Below, piece by piece: positions 43,849 to 52,177 of a stretch of DNA of 64,000 nucleotides. The position numbers were made by a program, and so were the translations under genes. Within the stretch, counting starts at the first letter, position 1. The number at the start of each line of letters is the position of its first letter. Source of the stretch: Clostridiales bacterium (GTDB lineage Bacteria; Bacillota; Clostridia; DUPQ01); NCBI GenBank assembly GCA_023145435.1, contig JAGLDS010000006.1, positions 1 to 64,000 on the forward strand. Direction: 5' to 3'. The notes under the pieces were generated by a model. The model was not told where the DNA came from. It worked only from the letters and a program-made list of their open reading frames with translations, and did not search any database.

Positions 43849-44964
43849 ATGCTATTAAAAAAAATCAAAGATATACTTATCTACAAAGATAAAAGATTTT
43901 ACTCCACATTTCCAAATGTAATTAAACTAAAAGACAATACCTTAATGGTTTCTTTTAGACAAGCTCCTAATCGTTTAGAAACACATGGTGACTTTACACA
44001 TAATGACCCTGCCTCAAAAGCTGTATATGTAACATCAAAGGACAACGGAAAAACATGGGATAAAAATGTTAGTGTAATATATGATCACTTTTTTCATGGA
44101 GTACAAGATCCTTCAATGAACTATTTAGAAGATGGAACAATTCTTTCCATGTTTTTTACATGGAAGTATGGAGAAAAAAATGATTTTCCAAATGAGACTA
44201 GAATAATGCATGCAGGATATTCTGATCATGTAGCAATGATGGTAGATACATTTTCGACACGTTCATATGATAATGGGAAAACTTGGGAAAAACCAATACT
44301 TGTTGATTATTACAAGAAAGAGTCAAAAGTTGCAGTAAGGGGAAATTGTGTCGTACTTGATGATGGAAGTCTTGTTTTAGCAATCGCTTGGTATAACAAT
44401 GATTTTACTAAAAGACTAAATGATATTATTAAAAGTAAAGATAAAGGGAAAACTTGGGAGAAATTATATACATTTCGTAAAATAAAAAATTTATTTATGA
44501 CGGAGCCAAATCTTTTTAGGACCAAAAGCGGTAAATTAGTATGTATGATGAGAACACATAAAGAAGATGAAAGTAAAAACATATATGATGATGGAAACAA
44601 CGATATGGCATATATGTATTACTCAGAATCATTAGATGAAGGTAAAACATGGAAAGATCCTAAAAAAACACCGTATACTTCACCATCACCCTTTGAAGCT
44701 ATTCAATTGAAAAGTGGAAATGTTTTAATGACTTATGGAAATAGATATAAACCATATGGAATTAAAGCAGTACTTTTAGATGGTGAAATGAATAACATTG
44801 AAAGTGCTAATGAATTACAAATAAGAAATTGTTGCACTAATCATGACTTAGGATATACACGTTCTGTTCAATTACCAAATGATGATATTTTAGTGACTTA
44901 TTATATGTATGATGAAATTGATAATATAAGACATATAGAAGGAACTATTTTAAGAGAAGTATGA
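43849..44964 (+). CDS. BNR-repeat / sialidase-like beta-propeller protein, copy 2
   Basis: A tandem duplicate of the upstream gene, again exactly 371 aa and with the same Asp boxes (TSKDNGKTWDK, SYDNGKTWEKP, SKDKGKTWEKL, SLDEGKTWKDP). By eye the middle third is clearly diverged (GNCVVLDDGSLVLAIAWYN versus GNVAKLPDGSIVLAVAGYH). The last 100 residues are almost the same in both copies, with a stretch of more than 50 identical bases coding for HDLGYTRSVQLPNDDI. The function is as uncertain as for copy 1. The duplicated pair plus its cytosolic setting suggests two related saccharide substrates. The stop codon overlaps the DUF952 start. Confidence 0.75.
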   Translation: MLLKKIKDILIYKDKRFYSTFPNVIKLKDNTLMVSFRQAPNRLETHGDFTHNDPASKAVYVTSKDNGKTWDKNVSVIYDHFFHGVQDPSMNYLEDGTILSMFFTWKYGEKNDFPNETRIMHAGYSDHVAMMVDTFSTRSYDNGKTWEKPILVDYYKKESKVAVRGNCVVLDDGSLVLAIAWYNNDFTKRLNDIIKSKDKGKTWEKLYTFRKIKNLFMTEPNLFRTKSGKLVCMMRTHKEDESKNIYDDGNNDMAYMYYSESLDEGKTWKDPKKTPYTSPSPFEAIQLKSGNVLMTYGNRYKPYGIKAVLLDGEMNNIESANELQIRNCCTNHDLGYTRSVQLPNDDILVTYYMYDEIDNIRHIEGTILREV

Positions 44965-45242
44965 TTTATCACATAACAACATATGATGAATATGAAATTG
45001 CTTGTAAAAAAGGCTCCTATGAAACAATGACGTTACAAACGGAAGGTTTCACGCATTGCTCCTATCTTACGCAAGTTATAGCAATTGCCAATGAGTTTTT
45101 TAGCAGTAAGAAAAAGTTATGTTTACTATATGATTTAGGAGAGAAGTATCCTCATATTTACGGACCACTAAATCTAGATGCCATTGTTATGGTAAAACCG
45201 TTAGAGGAAGAAAATGGAACATTTAACTTACCAATTATCTAA
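44961..45242 (+). CDS. DUF952 family protein
   Basis: A 93-residue protein matching DUF952. MIYHITTYDEYEIACKKGSY, EGFTHCSYLTQVIAIANEFF and PHIYGPLNLDAIVMVKPL follow the family pattern, which includes a conserved H and the GFIHCS-like turn. No biochemical role is established for the family. It overlaps the upstream BNR gene by 4 bp and the downstream methyltransferase ORF by 29 bp, so translation is coupled. Confidence 0.82.
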   Translation: MIYHITTYDEYEIACKKGSYETMTLQTEGFTHCSYLTQVIAIANEFFSSKKKLCLLYDLGEKYPHIYGPLNLDAIVMVKPLEEENGTFNLPII

Positions 45243-45756
45243 AGAAACTATAACCTTTAAAAGTGACTCAAAACTATTTTCACCAAGAGCTATTGATAAG
45301 GGTACTTTAGCTATGTTATCCATAGTTACACCTAATGAAAATAATAGCATATTAGATTTAGGATGTGGTTATGGTTTTGTTGGAATTTATATAGCTAAGG
45401 AGTATAAAGTTAGAGAAATAACATTCTGCGATATTGATAATAGAGCAATAGAAACAACAAAAGAAAATGTAATAATTAATAAAATAAAAAATGCAGTGGT
45501 GTTACAAAGTGATGGGTTTTCAAAAGTTTTAAAAAAAGATTTTTCAATTATTTTAAGTAATCCACCTTATCATACGGATTTTTCTGTGGCCAAAAGATTT
45601 ATTGAACAAGGCTTTCATCATTTAACTAATGGAGGAAAATTTTACATGGTAACCAAAAGAAAAGAATGGTATAAACGAAAATTTATAAAGATTTTTGGAG
45701 GAGTAAAAATCACAGAAATAGATGGATATTTTGTGTTTATGGCAGAGAAAAGATAA
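45214..45756 (+). CDS. Class I SAM-dependent methyltransferase (RsmC/small-domain type)
   Basis: A 180-residue methyltransferase. Motif I is ILDLGCGYGFVGIYIA, the acidic end of strand 2 CDIDNRAIETTKEN, and motif IV LSNPPYHTDF. NPPY is characteristic of N-methylation of purines or amino groups, as in the RsmC/YbxB type that acts on 16S rRNA G1207. The N-terminal TFKSDSKLFSPRAIDKGTLAML resembles that of YbxB. The exact substrate is inferred. It follows DUF952 with overlap and is 5 bp before the HAD ORF. Confidence 0.82.
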   Translation: MEHLTYQLSKETITFKSDSKLFSPRAIDKGTLAMLSIVTPNENNSILDLGCGYGFVGIYIAKEYKVREITFCDIDNRAIETTKENVIINKIKNAVVLQSDGFSKVLKKDFSIILSNPPYHTDFSVAKRFIEQGFHHLTNGGKFYMVTKRKEWYKRKFIKIFGGVKITEIDGYFVFMAEKR

Positions 45757-45761
45757 ATAGA

Positions 45762-46415
45762 ATGGAGAATACCTTGAAATATAAATGTTTAGTATTAGAT
45801 CATGATGACACAATGGTAAAGAGTACCCCCTTTATGCACTATCCCTCGTTTTTAGAAACCCTTAATTTACTACGTCCAGGAATGGAAATATCACTAGAGC
45901 AATTTTTTGAATATGGTTTTGAGCCAGGATTTTTTGAAATGTGTACAGACATTATTGGTTACAATGAAGAAGAAATGGCAAAACAGTATGAAATATGGCA
46001 TAAAAACATAGACCATAAAACACCTGATTTTTTTGAAGAAGCACTAAAGGTAGTAACTGATTTTAAAAAGCAAGGTGGGATTGTTACTGTAGTTTCTCAT
46101 TCATCTGTTGCCATGATAAAAAGGCATTATGAAGAAAAAGCTACATTTATACCAGATATGATATTTGGATATGATTCAAAACTAATGAAACCAGATCCTT
46201 ATCCATTAATTGAAATTATGAAGAAATATAATTTAAAACCAAATGAATTAGTAGTCATTGATGATTTAAAACCAGGATATGATATGGCTAAAGCCATGGG
46301 TGTTGATTTTATATGGGCTGGATGGACTCATCAAATTGACAAACTAATAGCATTTATGAAAGAGAATGCAACGGTATGTTTGATGAATCCAAAAGAGTTA
46401 TACAAATATATTTAA
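45762..46415 (+). CDS. HAD-superfamily hydrolase
   Basis: A 217-residue phosphatase-like HAD protein. Motif I is VLDHDDTMVK (nucleophile Asp), motif II VVSHSS, motif III Lys in KLMKPDPYP and motif IV VIDDLKPGYDMAKAMGV. An alpha-helical cap lies at about 20-90, as in beta-phosphoglucomutase-type enzymes. The ORF starts at ATG 45762; TTG 45774 with GGAG (45764-45767) and the sequence MKYKCLVLDHDDT is an alternative start. It closes this operon, and its stop overlaps the histidine-kinase stop on the other strand. Its natural substrate is not known. Confidence 0.82.
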   Translation: MENTLKYKCLVLDHDDTMVKSTPFMHYPSFLETLNLLRPGMEISLEQFFEYGFEPGFFEMCTDIIGYNEEEMAKQYEIWHKNIDHKTPDFFEEALKVVTDFKKQGGIVTVVSHSSVAMIKRHYEEKATFIPDMIFGYDSKLMKPDPYPLIEIMKKYNLKPNELVVIDDLKPGYDMAKAMGVDFIWAGWTHQIDKLIAFMKENATVCLMNPKELYKYI

Positions 46416-48124
46416 GAAGAAATATAAGTTGGTGTAATTGTTAAAATAACGGTTGTTTCTTTGTTTTTTTCACTAATCACAGTAACACCATAATCGTTTC
46501 CATAATAAAGTTTTAACCGTTTATCAATGTTACTAAGACCAACTCCACCAAGTTTTAATGAAGATGAATCCCCATGTTTTTTAGTTACATCAAAACCAAC
46601 ACCATTATCTGTTATAGTAAAAAGGATATCCTTATTCTTTTTAGTAACTGTAATAGTAATTTTACCAATACCAACTAATTCTTTAATTCCGTGGTATATG
46701 CTATTTTCTACAATTGGCTGTAAAATTAGTTTAGGGATTTTTATTGCTAAAAGAGTGTCATCTGTTTTTATTTCGTAAGTAAGTTTATCTTGATAGCGTT
46801 GTTTTTGTATAAATAAATATTGTTTCACGTGTTCAATTTCTTCATTAATGGTTGTTATTTCACTACCACCATGTAATGACAAACGAAAGAATGTAGCCAA
46901 GGCTTTAGTTAAATCAATAACCTTTTCGCTGTCTTTAAATTCTGCTGCCCATAAAATAGTATCCAATGTGTTATATAGAAAATGAGGATTAATTTGTGAG
47001 TAAAGCACTTGTAGTTCACTACTTCTAAGTACCATTTCTTTTTCTTTTATTTCTGTTAATAATTTTTTTATTTTAATCATCATATTAGTATAGTAAGTGG
47101 CTAAACTTTCAGCTTCTTTACTGCCTTTTACGATAACAGTTTGATTTAAGTTTCCTTGGTCAACTTGTTCCATGGCTCTTTCTAATTTTTTTAAAGGTGA
47201 AACAACTCGCCTTGAAAAAACAATGGAACTACCAAGAGCAATTAAAAACATAAAAAGCCCTACTATGATTAATGCCACAATTAAATCTTGTTGAATAGAA
47301 TGAAGAGAATCAAGAGACGCAACACCAACTAGTGTCCAGTTTGCATGAATAAATGGATATCTGAAAATATATTGATTTGTTGATTGATCAACTAAGAGTA
47401 GTTGCTCTAGTTTTTCTTGGTCAGTAAAGTATTTAAAATCTTTATGATAAACTAATTCATTGTCACTATTAATAATATATGTATAACCTTCATTACCTAA
47501 ATGCAAATCATCTAAGATTTCTTCAATGACAGCATAATTCATGTCAATTAATAGTACTCCAATATTTTCCTGACAATCACTTTTAATTTCACGGCTTAAC
47601 GAAATGACCCAAGTATCTTTATCCATTGAAAATTCATTCATTCTAGCAGAGGTTAGAACAGGCATTTTATTACCAATGGCATCTTGATACCAAGCCATGG
47701 CCATCATGTCTTCTGATACTTCCATTGAAAGATTGCTATCTGTTGAAATTACTAAGCCATCTTGTCCCACTAATGTTATCGATTCAATATCTTTATTTCC
47801 ATTAATTATGGTGTTTATAAGAAATTCTAATTCACGCTTATCTTTTTTAAAATCAATATGAGTATGATTATCATCAAACAATGTACAAGTATTAACGTTA
47901 TCAGCCAAAGAAACAGATAATCCTTTTATTGAATCAATATACCTATCTAATTGGCTCCCACTTTTATTAATAATCATATTTGTAGAAGATGTAATTTCTT
48001 CTTCTAAAACATTAGAAAAATTAGAATATAGCACCAAACCCATTATGATAAGAATAATACTAGTAGTAAACATAAAATAAATAAAAATCTGTGAACGAAT
48101 ACTACTTGATGTTTTTTTCTTCAT
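46412..48124 (-). CDS. YesM-type sensor histidine kinase
   Basis: Membrane sensor kinase, 570 aa. A transmembrane helix (about 13-34) precedes a dCache-like outer domain (about 40-285), a second helix (291-313), HAMP, and the His_kinase domain with His381 in SQINPHFLYNTLDTI. The final ATPase part has NSIYHGIKELVG (N box) and TDNGVGFD. This is the YesM/LytS architecture, which in Bacillota usually senses sugars or their binding proteins. It overlaps the regulator gene by 4 bp and is translated after it. Its partner is the AraC-type regulator upstream. The BNR/HAD operon lies convergent. Confidence 0.9.
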   Translation of the reverse strand: MKKKTSSSIRSQIFIYFMFTTSIILIIMGLVLYSNFSNVLEEEITSSTNMIINKSGSQLDRYIDSIKGLSVSLADNVNTCTLFDDNHTHIDFKKDKRELEFLINTIINGNKDIESITLVGQDGLVISTDSNLSMEVSEDMMAMAWYQDAIGNKMPVLTSARMNEFSMDKDTWVISLSREIKSDCQENIGVLLIDMNYAVIEEILDDLHLGNEGYTYIINSDNELVYHKDFKYFTDQEKLEQLLLVDQSTNQYIFRYPFIHANWTLVGVASLDSLHSIQQDLIVALIIVGLFMFLIALGSSIVFSRRVVSPLKKLERAMEQVDQGNLNQTVIVKGSKEAESLATYYTNMMIKIKKLLTEIKEKEMVLRSSELQVLYSQINPHFLYNTLDTILWAAEFKDSEKVIDLTKALATFFRLSLHGGSEITTINEEIEHVKQYLFIQKQRYQDKLTYEIKTDDTLLAIKIPKLILQPIVENSIYHGIKELVGIGKITITVTKKNKDILFTITDNGVGFDVTKKHGDSSSLKLGGVGLSNIDKRLKLYYGNDYGVTVISEKNKETTVILTITPTYISS

Positions 48125-48900
48125 TTAGCCATACCCTCTTTCATTTTTCTATAATGAGTAGGAGACATACCATATTTCTTTTTAAAAGCAGTACTAAAAT
48201 AGTTAGGATCAATAAATCCTAATTGTTCAGATATTTCGTAATTCTTATATATAGTTGTTAGTAAAAGAATCTTTGCCCGTTCTAATCTAAGAGTTAAAAG
48301 GTATTCAGAAAATGTTTTAGTAAATAATTCTTTAAATAATGAACTAAGATAACCTGGACTTAAATTTACTTTTTTAGCTAACTTGGTTAAAGAAAACTGT
48401 GTGTCACTGTAGTTGTCTTTAAGTATTTGAAGAATAAGAGGCTTATAATCATCATTATTTTCACTGTCTTTTGATAAGTTGGCAATGTTTTGTAAAGCAG
48501 ATAAAGCACCTTGTTGTTTCTTTTCATCTTTGATTACTTGTCCCATTTTTAGTAAAAGTTGTTCAATATCTTTTTTTGAGACAGGTTTTAAAATAAAATC
48601 ATCAACTTTGGCTTTTAAGGCGGCTAAGGCATAATCAAAATAGTCATACCCTGTAATCATAGCAATTTTTATATTAGGGTCAATTTCCTTAATATGTTTA
48701 GCTAGTAATAGTCCATCCATTCTTGGCATATTAATATCTGCTAAAACCATATCTGGATGATGTTCTTTTACTAATTGTAATCCATGGATTCCATCAGAAG
48801 CTAAGTAAACTTTATCTATAGATAATGATGCAAAATCAACTAATTGACTCATACCTTGACGAAAAAGAGGCTCGTCATCAACAATTAATAATGTAAACAT
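48121..48900 (-). CDS. YesN-type AraC-family response regulator
   Basis: A 259-residue response regulator: receiver (VDDE, phospho-acceptor Asp55 in MVLADINMPRMDGL, Lys in LKPVSKKD) and a C-terminal AraC-type double helix-turn-helix (SLTKLAKKVNLSPGYLSSLFKELFTKTFSEYLL... then SEQLGFIDPNYFSTAFKKKYGMSPTHYRK). The YesMN class mostly controls nearby carbohydrate genes. The BNR/GT neighbourhood could be the target, but no binding site was found. The start ATG 48900 has GGAGG upstream. A 38-bp gap separates it from msrAB, whose transcript may read through, as no terminator is clear. Confidence 0.9.
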   Translation of the reverse strand: MFTLLIVDDEPLFRQGMSQLVDFASLSIDKVYLASDGIHGLQLVKEHHPDMVLADINMPRMDGLLLAKHIKEIDPNIKIAMITGYDYFDYALAALKAKVDDFILKPVSKKDIEQLLLKMGQVIKDEKKQQGALSALQNIANLSKDSENNDDYKPLILQILKDNYSDTQFSLTKLAKKVNLSPGYLSSLFKELFTKTFSEYLLTLRLERAKILLLTTIYKNYEISEQLGFIDPNYFSTAFKKKYGMSPTHYRKMKEGMAK

Positions 48901-48938
48901 TGATTTCTTACCTCCTCATCTATATATTATAGCAATAT

Positions 48939-50063
48939 TTATCTTTTTTCTACAAGTGAAATTAAATAACCATATCCGCGATCAACCATATCACCAATTG
49001 GAATAAATTCAAGTGACACAGAGTTTATGCAGTAACGAAGGCCACCTAATTTTGATGGTCCATCATTAAAAAGATGACCTAAGTGGGCATTACCAGAACG
49101 GGATCTAACTTCTGTTCTGATTAATCCATAACCTGCATCTTCAACATAAGTTACTACTTCTGGTACAATTGGTCTTGAAAAACTAGGCCAACCACATCCA
49201 GAATCAAATTTATCTTTAGAGCTAAAAAGTGGTTCACCTGTTGTTATATCTACATATAGACCAGCAGTCGTGGTTAACCAGTATTCGTTTGTAAATGCTT
49301 TCTCAGTATCTGCTAATTGAGTAACTTTGTATTGCTCATCTGTCAGTGTTTCTTTTAAATATTCATCACTTGGTTTTGGATACAAAGCAGGATTTACTTT
49401 AACAGATGATTGCAATGTTGTAAAATCAACATGACAATATCCATTTGGATTTTTATACAAATAATCTTGATGATAATCTTCTGCTAAATAATATGTAATT
49501 AATGGTAGAACTTCTACAACAATTGGTTTGTCATATTCTACTTGTTTTTCTTTTATAAATTGATTAATAATTTCTTTTTCACTACTATCTATATAATAAA
49601 TACCAGTTCTGTACTGAGAACCTACATCATTTCCTTGACGATGTAAGGTGGTTGGGTCAATTGTATTAAAATAGTAATTTAATAAACTATTAATATCAAT
49701 AATATTTGAGTCATATCTTATGTGAACAGTTTCAACATAACCCGTTTCACGTACAGATACATCCTCATAGCTTGGGTTAGGAAAATTTATGCTACCATTT
49801 GCATAACCAACTGTCACATCAAACACACCTGGTACTCGTTCCATATAGGCTTCAACACCCCAGAAACAACCACCTGCTAAATAGATTTCACTTAGATTAT
49901 CTTCATCGAAAACTATTAGTTTATTTGGATTTGGTGGTAATAATGATTTGGTTAATTCATTTTCAATATATAAGTTACTTTCCACAAATCTATCTCCTTG
50001 GCATGAAGTCAAAACAACAACTAACATAAATACTATCAATAAAATTAATATGCCTTTTTTCAT
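48939..50063 (-). CDS. msrAB: Lipoprotein methionine sulfoxide reductase MsrA-MsrB fusion
   Basis: A 374-residue bifunctional enzyme that repairs both Met-S-sulfoxide and Met-R-sulfoxide in proteins. It starts with a lipoprotein signal, VVVLTSC, Cys21 as lipidated residue, so it lies outside the membrane. MsrA is at about 55-205 with the catalytic Cys66 in GGCFWGVEAYMERVPGV and the usual YFNTIDPTTLHRQGNDVGSQYRTGIYY. MsrB is at about 230-365 with GCGWPSFSRPI, RSRSGNAHLGHLFNDGP and catalytic Cys345 in LRYCINS. Electrons are likely delivered by the adjoining TlpA-like thioredoxin and CcdA. It is the last gene of that operon. Confidence 0.93.
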   Translation of the reverse strand: MKKGILILLIVFMLVVVLTSCQGDRFVESNLYIENELTKSLLPPNPNKLIVFDEDNLSEIYLAGGCFWGVEAYMERVPGVFDVTVGYANGSINFPNPSYEDVSVRETGYVETVHIRYDSNIIDINSLLNYYFNTIDPTTLHRQGNDVGSQYRTGIYYIDSSEKEIINQFIKEKQVEYDKPIVVEVLPLITYYLAEDYHQDYLYKNPNGYCHVDFTTLQSSVKVNPALYPKPSDEYLKETLTDEQYKVTQLADTEKAFTNEYWLTTTAGLYVDITTGEPLFSSKDKFDSGCGWPSFSRPIVPEVVTYVEDAGYGLIRTEVRSRSGNAHLGHLFNDGPSKLGGLRYCINSVSLEFIPIGDMVDRGYGYLISLVEKR

Positions 50064-50091
50064 TGGCTTCGCCTCCTTATTATATAACTGC

Positions 50092-50667
50092 TTATTTCAT
50101 ACTATCAAGTGTTTCATTAATGGATTCATTACTATGATGTCCAATTTGCACATCAAATAGTTGACCATCAGTGGTAATAAAAGCTGACGTTGGAAAAGCT
50201 CTAATACCAAATTCAATAAATGTCTCTGCAGTTGGATCTAGTAAAACAACAAATTCATATCCTTGCATTTCGTACCATTCAATAAATCTCTCTTCACTAA
50301 CTTCACCACTAAGAGAAGGTGCGATTAAGGTTAATATAACCGTATCTGAATCTAGTTTTTCTTCATGTAGTTTAGTTAATTCAGGTAATCCAGAAACACA
50401 TGCAGGACACCATGTACCCCAAAATTTAATATATACTTTTTTCCCTTTATAGTCAGATAGACTATGGTATTTTCCATCAATACCTAATAATGTGAAATTA
50501 TAAGCCATATTTTTATCTTCCACAGGGGCTATGGTACTACTTGGGGTAGTAACTGTGTTTTCTTTACTGCTTGTATCATTAACAACAGTAGCGCTACAAG
50601 CTGAAATGGTAAATGAGATAATCATTACCAGTACTAGTATTAATAATCCTTTAAAATTTTTGTTCAT
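50092..50667 (-). CDS. TlpA/ResA-like thioredoxin lipoprotein
   Basis: A 191-residue extracytoplasmic thiol-disulfide oxidoreductase. The lipoprotein signal ends ISAC (Cys24), followed by a Ser/Thr-rich linker and the thioredoxin fold from about 55. The active site is WGTWCPAC (Cys87/Cys90), followed by GLPELTKLHEEK and the cis-Pro region AFPTSAFI. It should receive electrons from CcdA and reduce MsrAB. It is 28 bp upstream of msrAB and 12 bp downstream of ccdA, within a clear operon. The pneumococcal Etrx-CcdA-SpMsrAB system is a described parallel. Confidence 0.9.
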   Translation of the reverse strand: MNKNFKGLLILVLVMIISFTISACSATVVNDTSSKENTVTTPSSTIAPVEDKNMAYNFTLLGIDGKYHSLSDYKGKKVYIKFWGTWCPACVSGLPELTKLHEEKLDSDTVILTLIAPSLSGEVSEERFIEWYEMQGYEFVVLLDPTAETFIEFGIRAFPTSAFITTDGQLFDVQIGHHSNESINETLDSMK

Positions 50668-50679
50668 ATTTTTCTCCTT

Positions 50680-51390
50680 TTATATGCCGGTAAATATATT
50701 ACTGATCAGATAAAGACTGTCAGTCATTAATAAAATACCCATAGCGATAATTAATATACCACCGACTATTCGTATTTTATTTAAGTGCTTATTTGCTTTT
50801 TTAAGTTTTTGCAAGAAAAAGCCTGCAAATAGCGATATTATAATAAATGGCAAAGCTAAACCAAGTGAATAAATAGCCATTAAAAATCCTCCATATAGGG
50901 CTTGTCCATTGCTAGATGCTAAACCTAAAACAGTTGCTAAAACAGGACCTACACAAGGAGTCCAGCCTAAAGAGAAAGTTAAGCCTAATAAATAAGAACC
51001 AATAATGCCTCCACGAGTTGAACCGTCTACACGAACTTTTCGCTCACGTTCTAGAAAGTTTAAATGAAATACACCTAGCTGATGTAATCCAAGAATAATA
51101 ACTATACCTCCACTAACCATCAAAGTAATTCTGTTGTTAAGTAAGTTGCCAAGCAGACCAAAACCAAATCCTAAAATAATAAAGGTGGTTGATAAACCAA
51201 TTGCAAATACTGCTGTTTGTATCATTAAGCGTTTGTTAACCCCTTTTGGAATGGCGATTTCTTCTTCACTTTTTGCAGAAGAAGATAATGATCCCATATA
51301 CACAGGTAGTAGGGGAACAATACATGGTGAAAAAAACGATAAAATACCAGCAATAAAAACAGTTAATGGTAAAAAGATTCCTTGATCCAT
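50680..51390 (-). CDS. ccdA: CcdA-family thiol-electron transporter
   Basis: A 236-residue membrane protein with six hydrophobic helices that moves electrons from cytosolic thioredoxin to the outer face. The two redox cysteines lie in SFFSPCIVPLLPVY and WTPCVGPVLATVL. The arrangement is the small CcdA/DsbD-gamma type. The ATG 51390 has AAAGGAG before it. The operon ccdA-TlpA-msrAB has no cytochrome c genes, so repair of oxidised surface proteins is the likely job. The 166-bp gap to the divergent MBL gene contains both promoters and no further gene. Confidence 0.9.
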   Translation of the reverse strand: MDQGIFLPLTVFIAGILSFFSPCIVPLLPVYMGSLSSSAKSEEEIAIPKGVNKRLMIQTAVFAIGLSTTFIILGFGFGLLGNLLNNRITLMVSGGIVIILGLHQLGVFHLNFLERERKVRVDGSTRGGIIGSYLLGLTFSLGWTPCVGPVLATVLGLASSNGQALYGGFLMAIYSLGLALPFIIISLFAGFFLQKLKKANKHLNKIRIVGGILIIAMGILLMTDSLYLISNIFTGI

Positions 51391-51529
51391 AATGTGATTC
51401 TCCTTTCTTATTTATACATTATGACAAAAGTTTTATTAAATATATATACTATGATGTAAGGTAAATCTTTGATTTCATCATATCAGAAACAAGTATACTA
51501 AGATTTTGTTTTTAGTTACGTAAGAATTT

Positions 51530-51538
51530 TGATATAAT
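51530..51538 (+). promoter_or_regulatory. Extended -10 promoter of the MBL-gpsA operon
   Basis: TGATATAAT with TATAAT at 51533-51538, 19 bp before ATG 51557. The RBS AGAAGGA is at 51545-51551. Confidence 0.6.
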
Positions 51539-51556
51539 ATTGTTAGAAGGAATATT

Positions 51557-52177
51557 ATGAAACCATTAAAGACGAGTCAAATTATAAAAAACATATCCTG
51601 TGTTAAAACAGGTATAGCTAACTTCTATTTATATAAGTACAGTAAAGGTTATATTGCCATTGACTGCGGATCTGATACTAAGAAAGCAAATAAAGGACTA
51701 AATAAGCTAGGTATTTCCCCTGAAAACATTACCCATGTATTGTTAACGCATAGTGACTATGATCATGTAAAAGGATTGCCTCTTTTTACTAAAGCAGCAG
51801 TTTATATGGGTCGCGGAGAAGAACAGATGATTAACAAAACAACACCTCGCTTTAATACATTTAAATTTAACAAACCATTAGCCACAAAGGAATATAATTT
51901 ATTATTAGATACAGAAGAATTATTAATTGGAGATGTAGTAGTTTTTTGTATTGCTACTCCTGGCCATACTCCTGGTTCAATGACATATTTAATAGATAAT
52001 ACTTATTTATTTTCAGGAGATGCATTATCTATAAAAAAAGGAAAAATAGAACCGTTTTTTAGTGGTTTTGTTATGGATTATTTTGAACATTTAAAATCGA
52101 TTAAAAAAATTAAAGATATTAGAAGAGCAAAGATGATTTTTACAGGGCATCACGGGTATAAAAATTATGAAAAATAA
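51557..52177 (+). CDS. MBL-fold metallohydrolase
   Basis: A 206-residue metallo-beta-lactamase-fold protein. The metal motif is LTHSDYDHVKGLP, where the second His of HxHxDH is Asp (HSDYDH). The third ligand His occurs in TPGHTPGS, and later ligands are Asp in FSGDAL and His in FTGHHGY. It likely hydrolyses thioesters or similar small compounds. It overlaps the GNAT gene by 11 bp, at the head of an operon that ends with gpsA. The exact substrate cannot be told. Confidence 0.82.
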   Translation: MKPLKTSQIIKNISCVKTGIANFYLYKYSKGYIAIDCGSDTKKANKGLNKLGISPENITHVLLTHSDYDHVKGLPLFTKAAVYMGRGEEQMINKTTPRFNTFKFNKPLATKEYNLLLDTEELLIGDVVVFCIATPGHTPGSMTYLIDNTYLFSGDALSIKKGKIEPFFSGFVMDYFEHLKSIKKIKDIRRAKMIFTGHHGYKNYEK

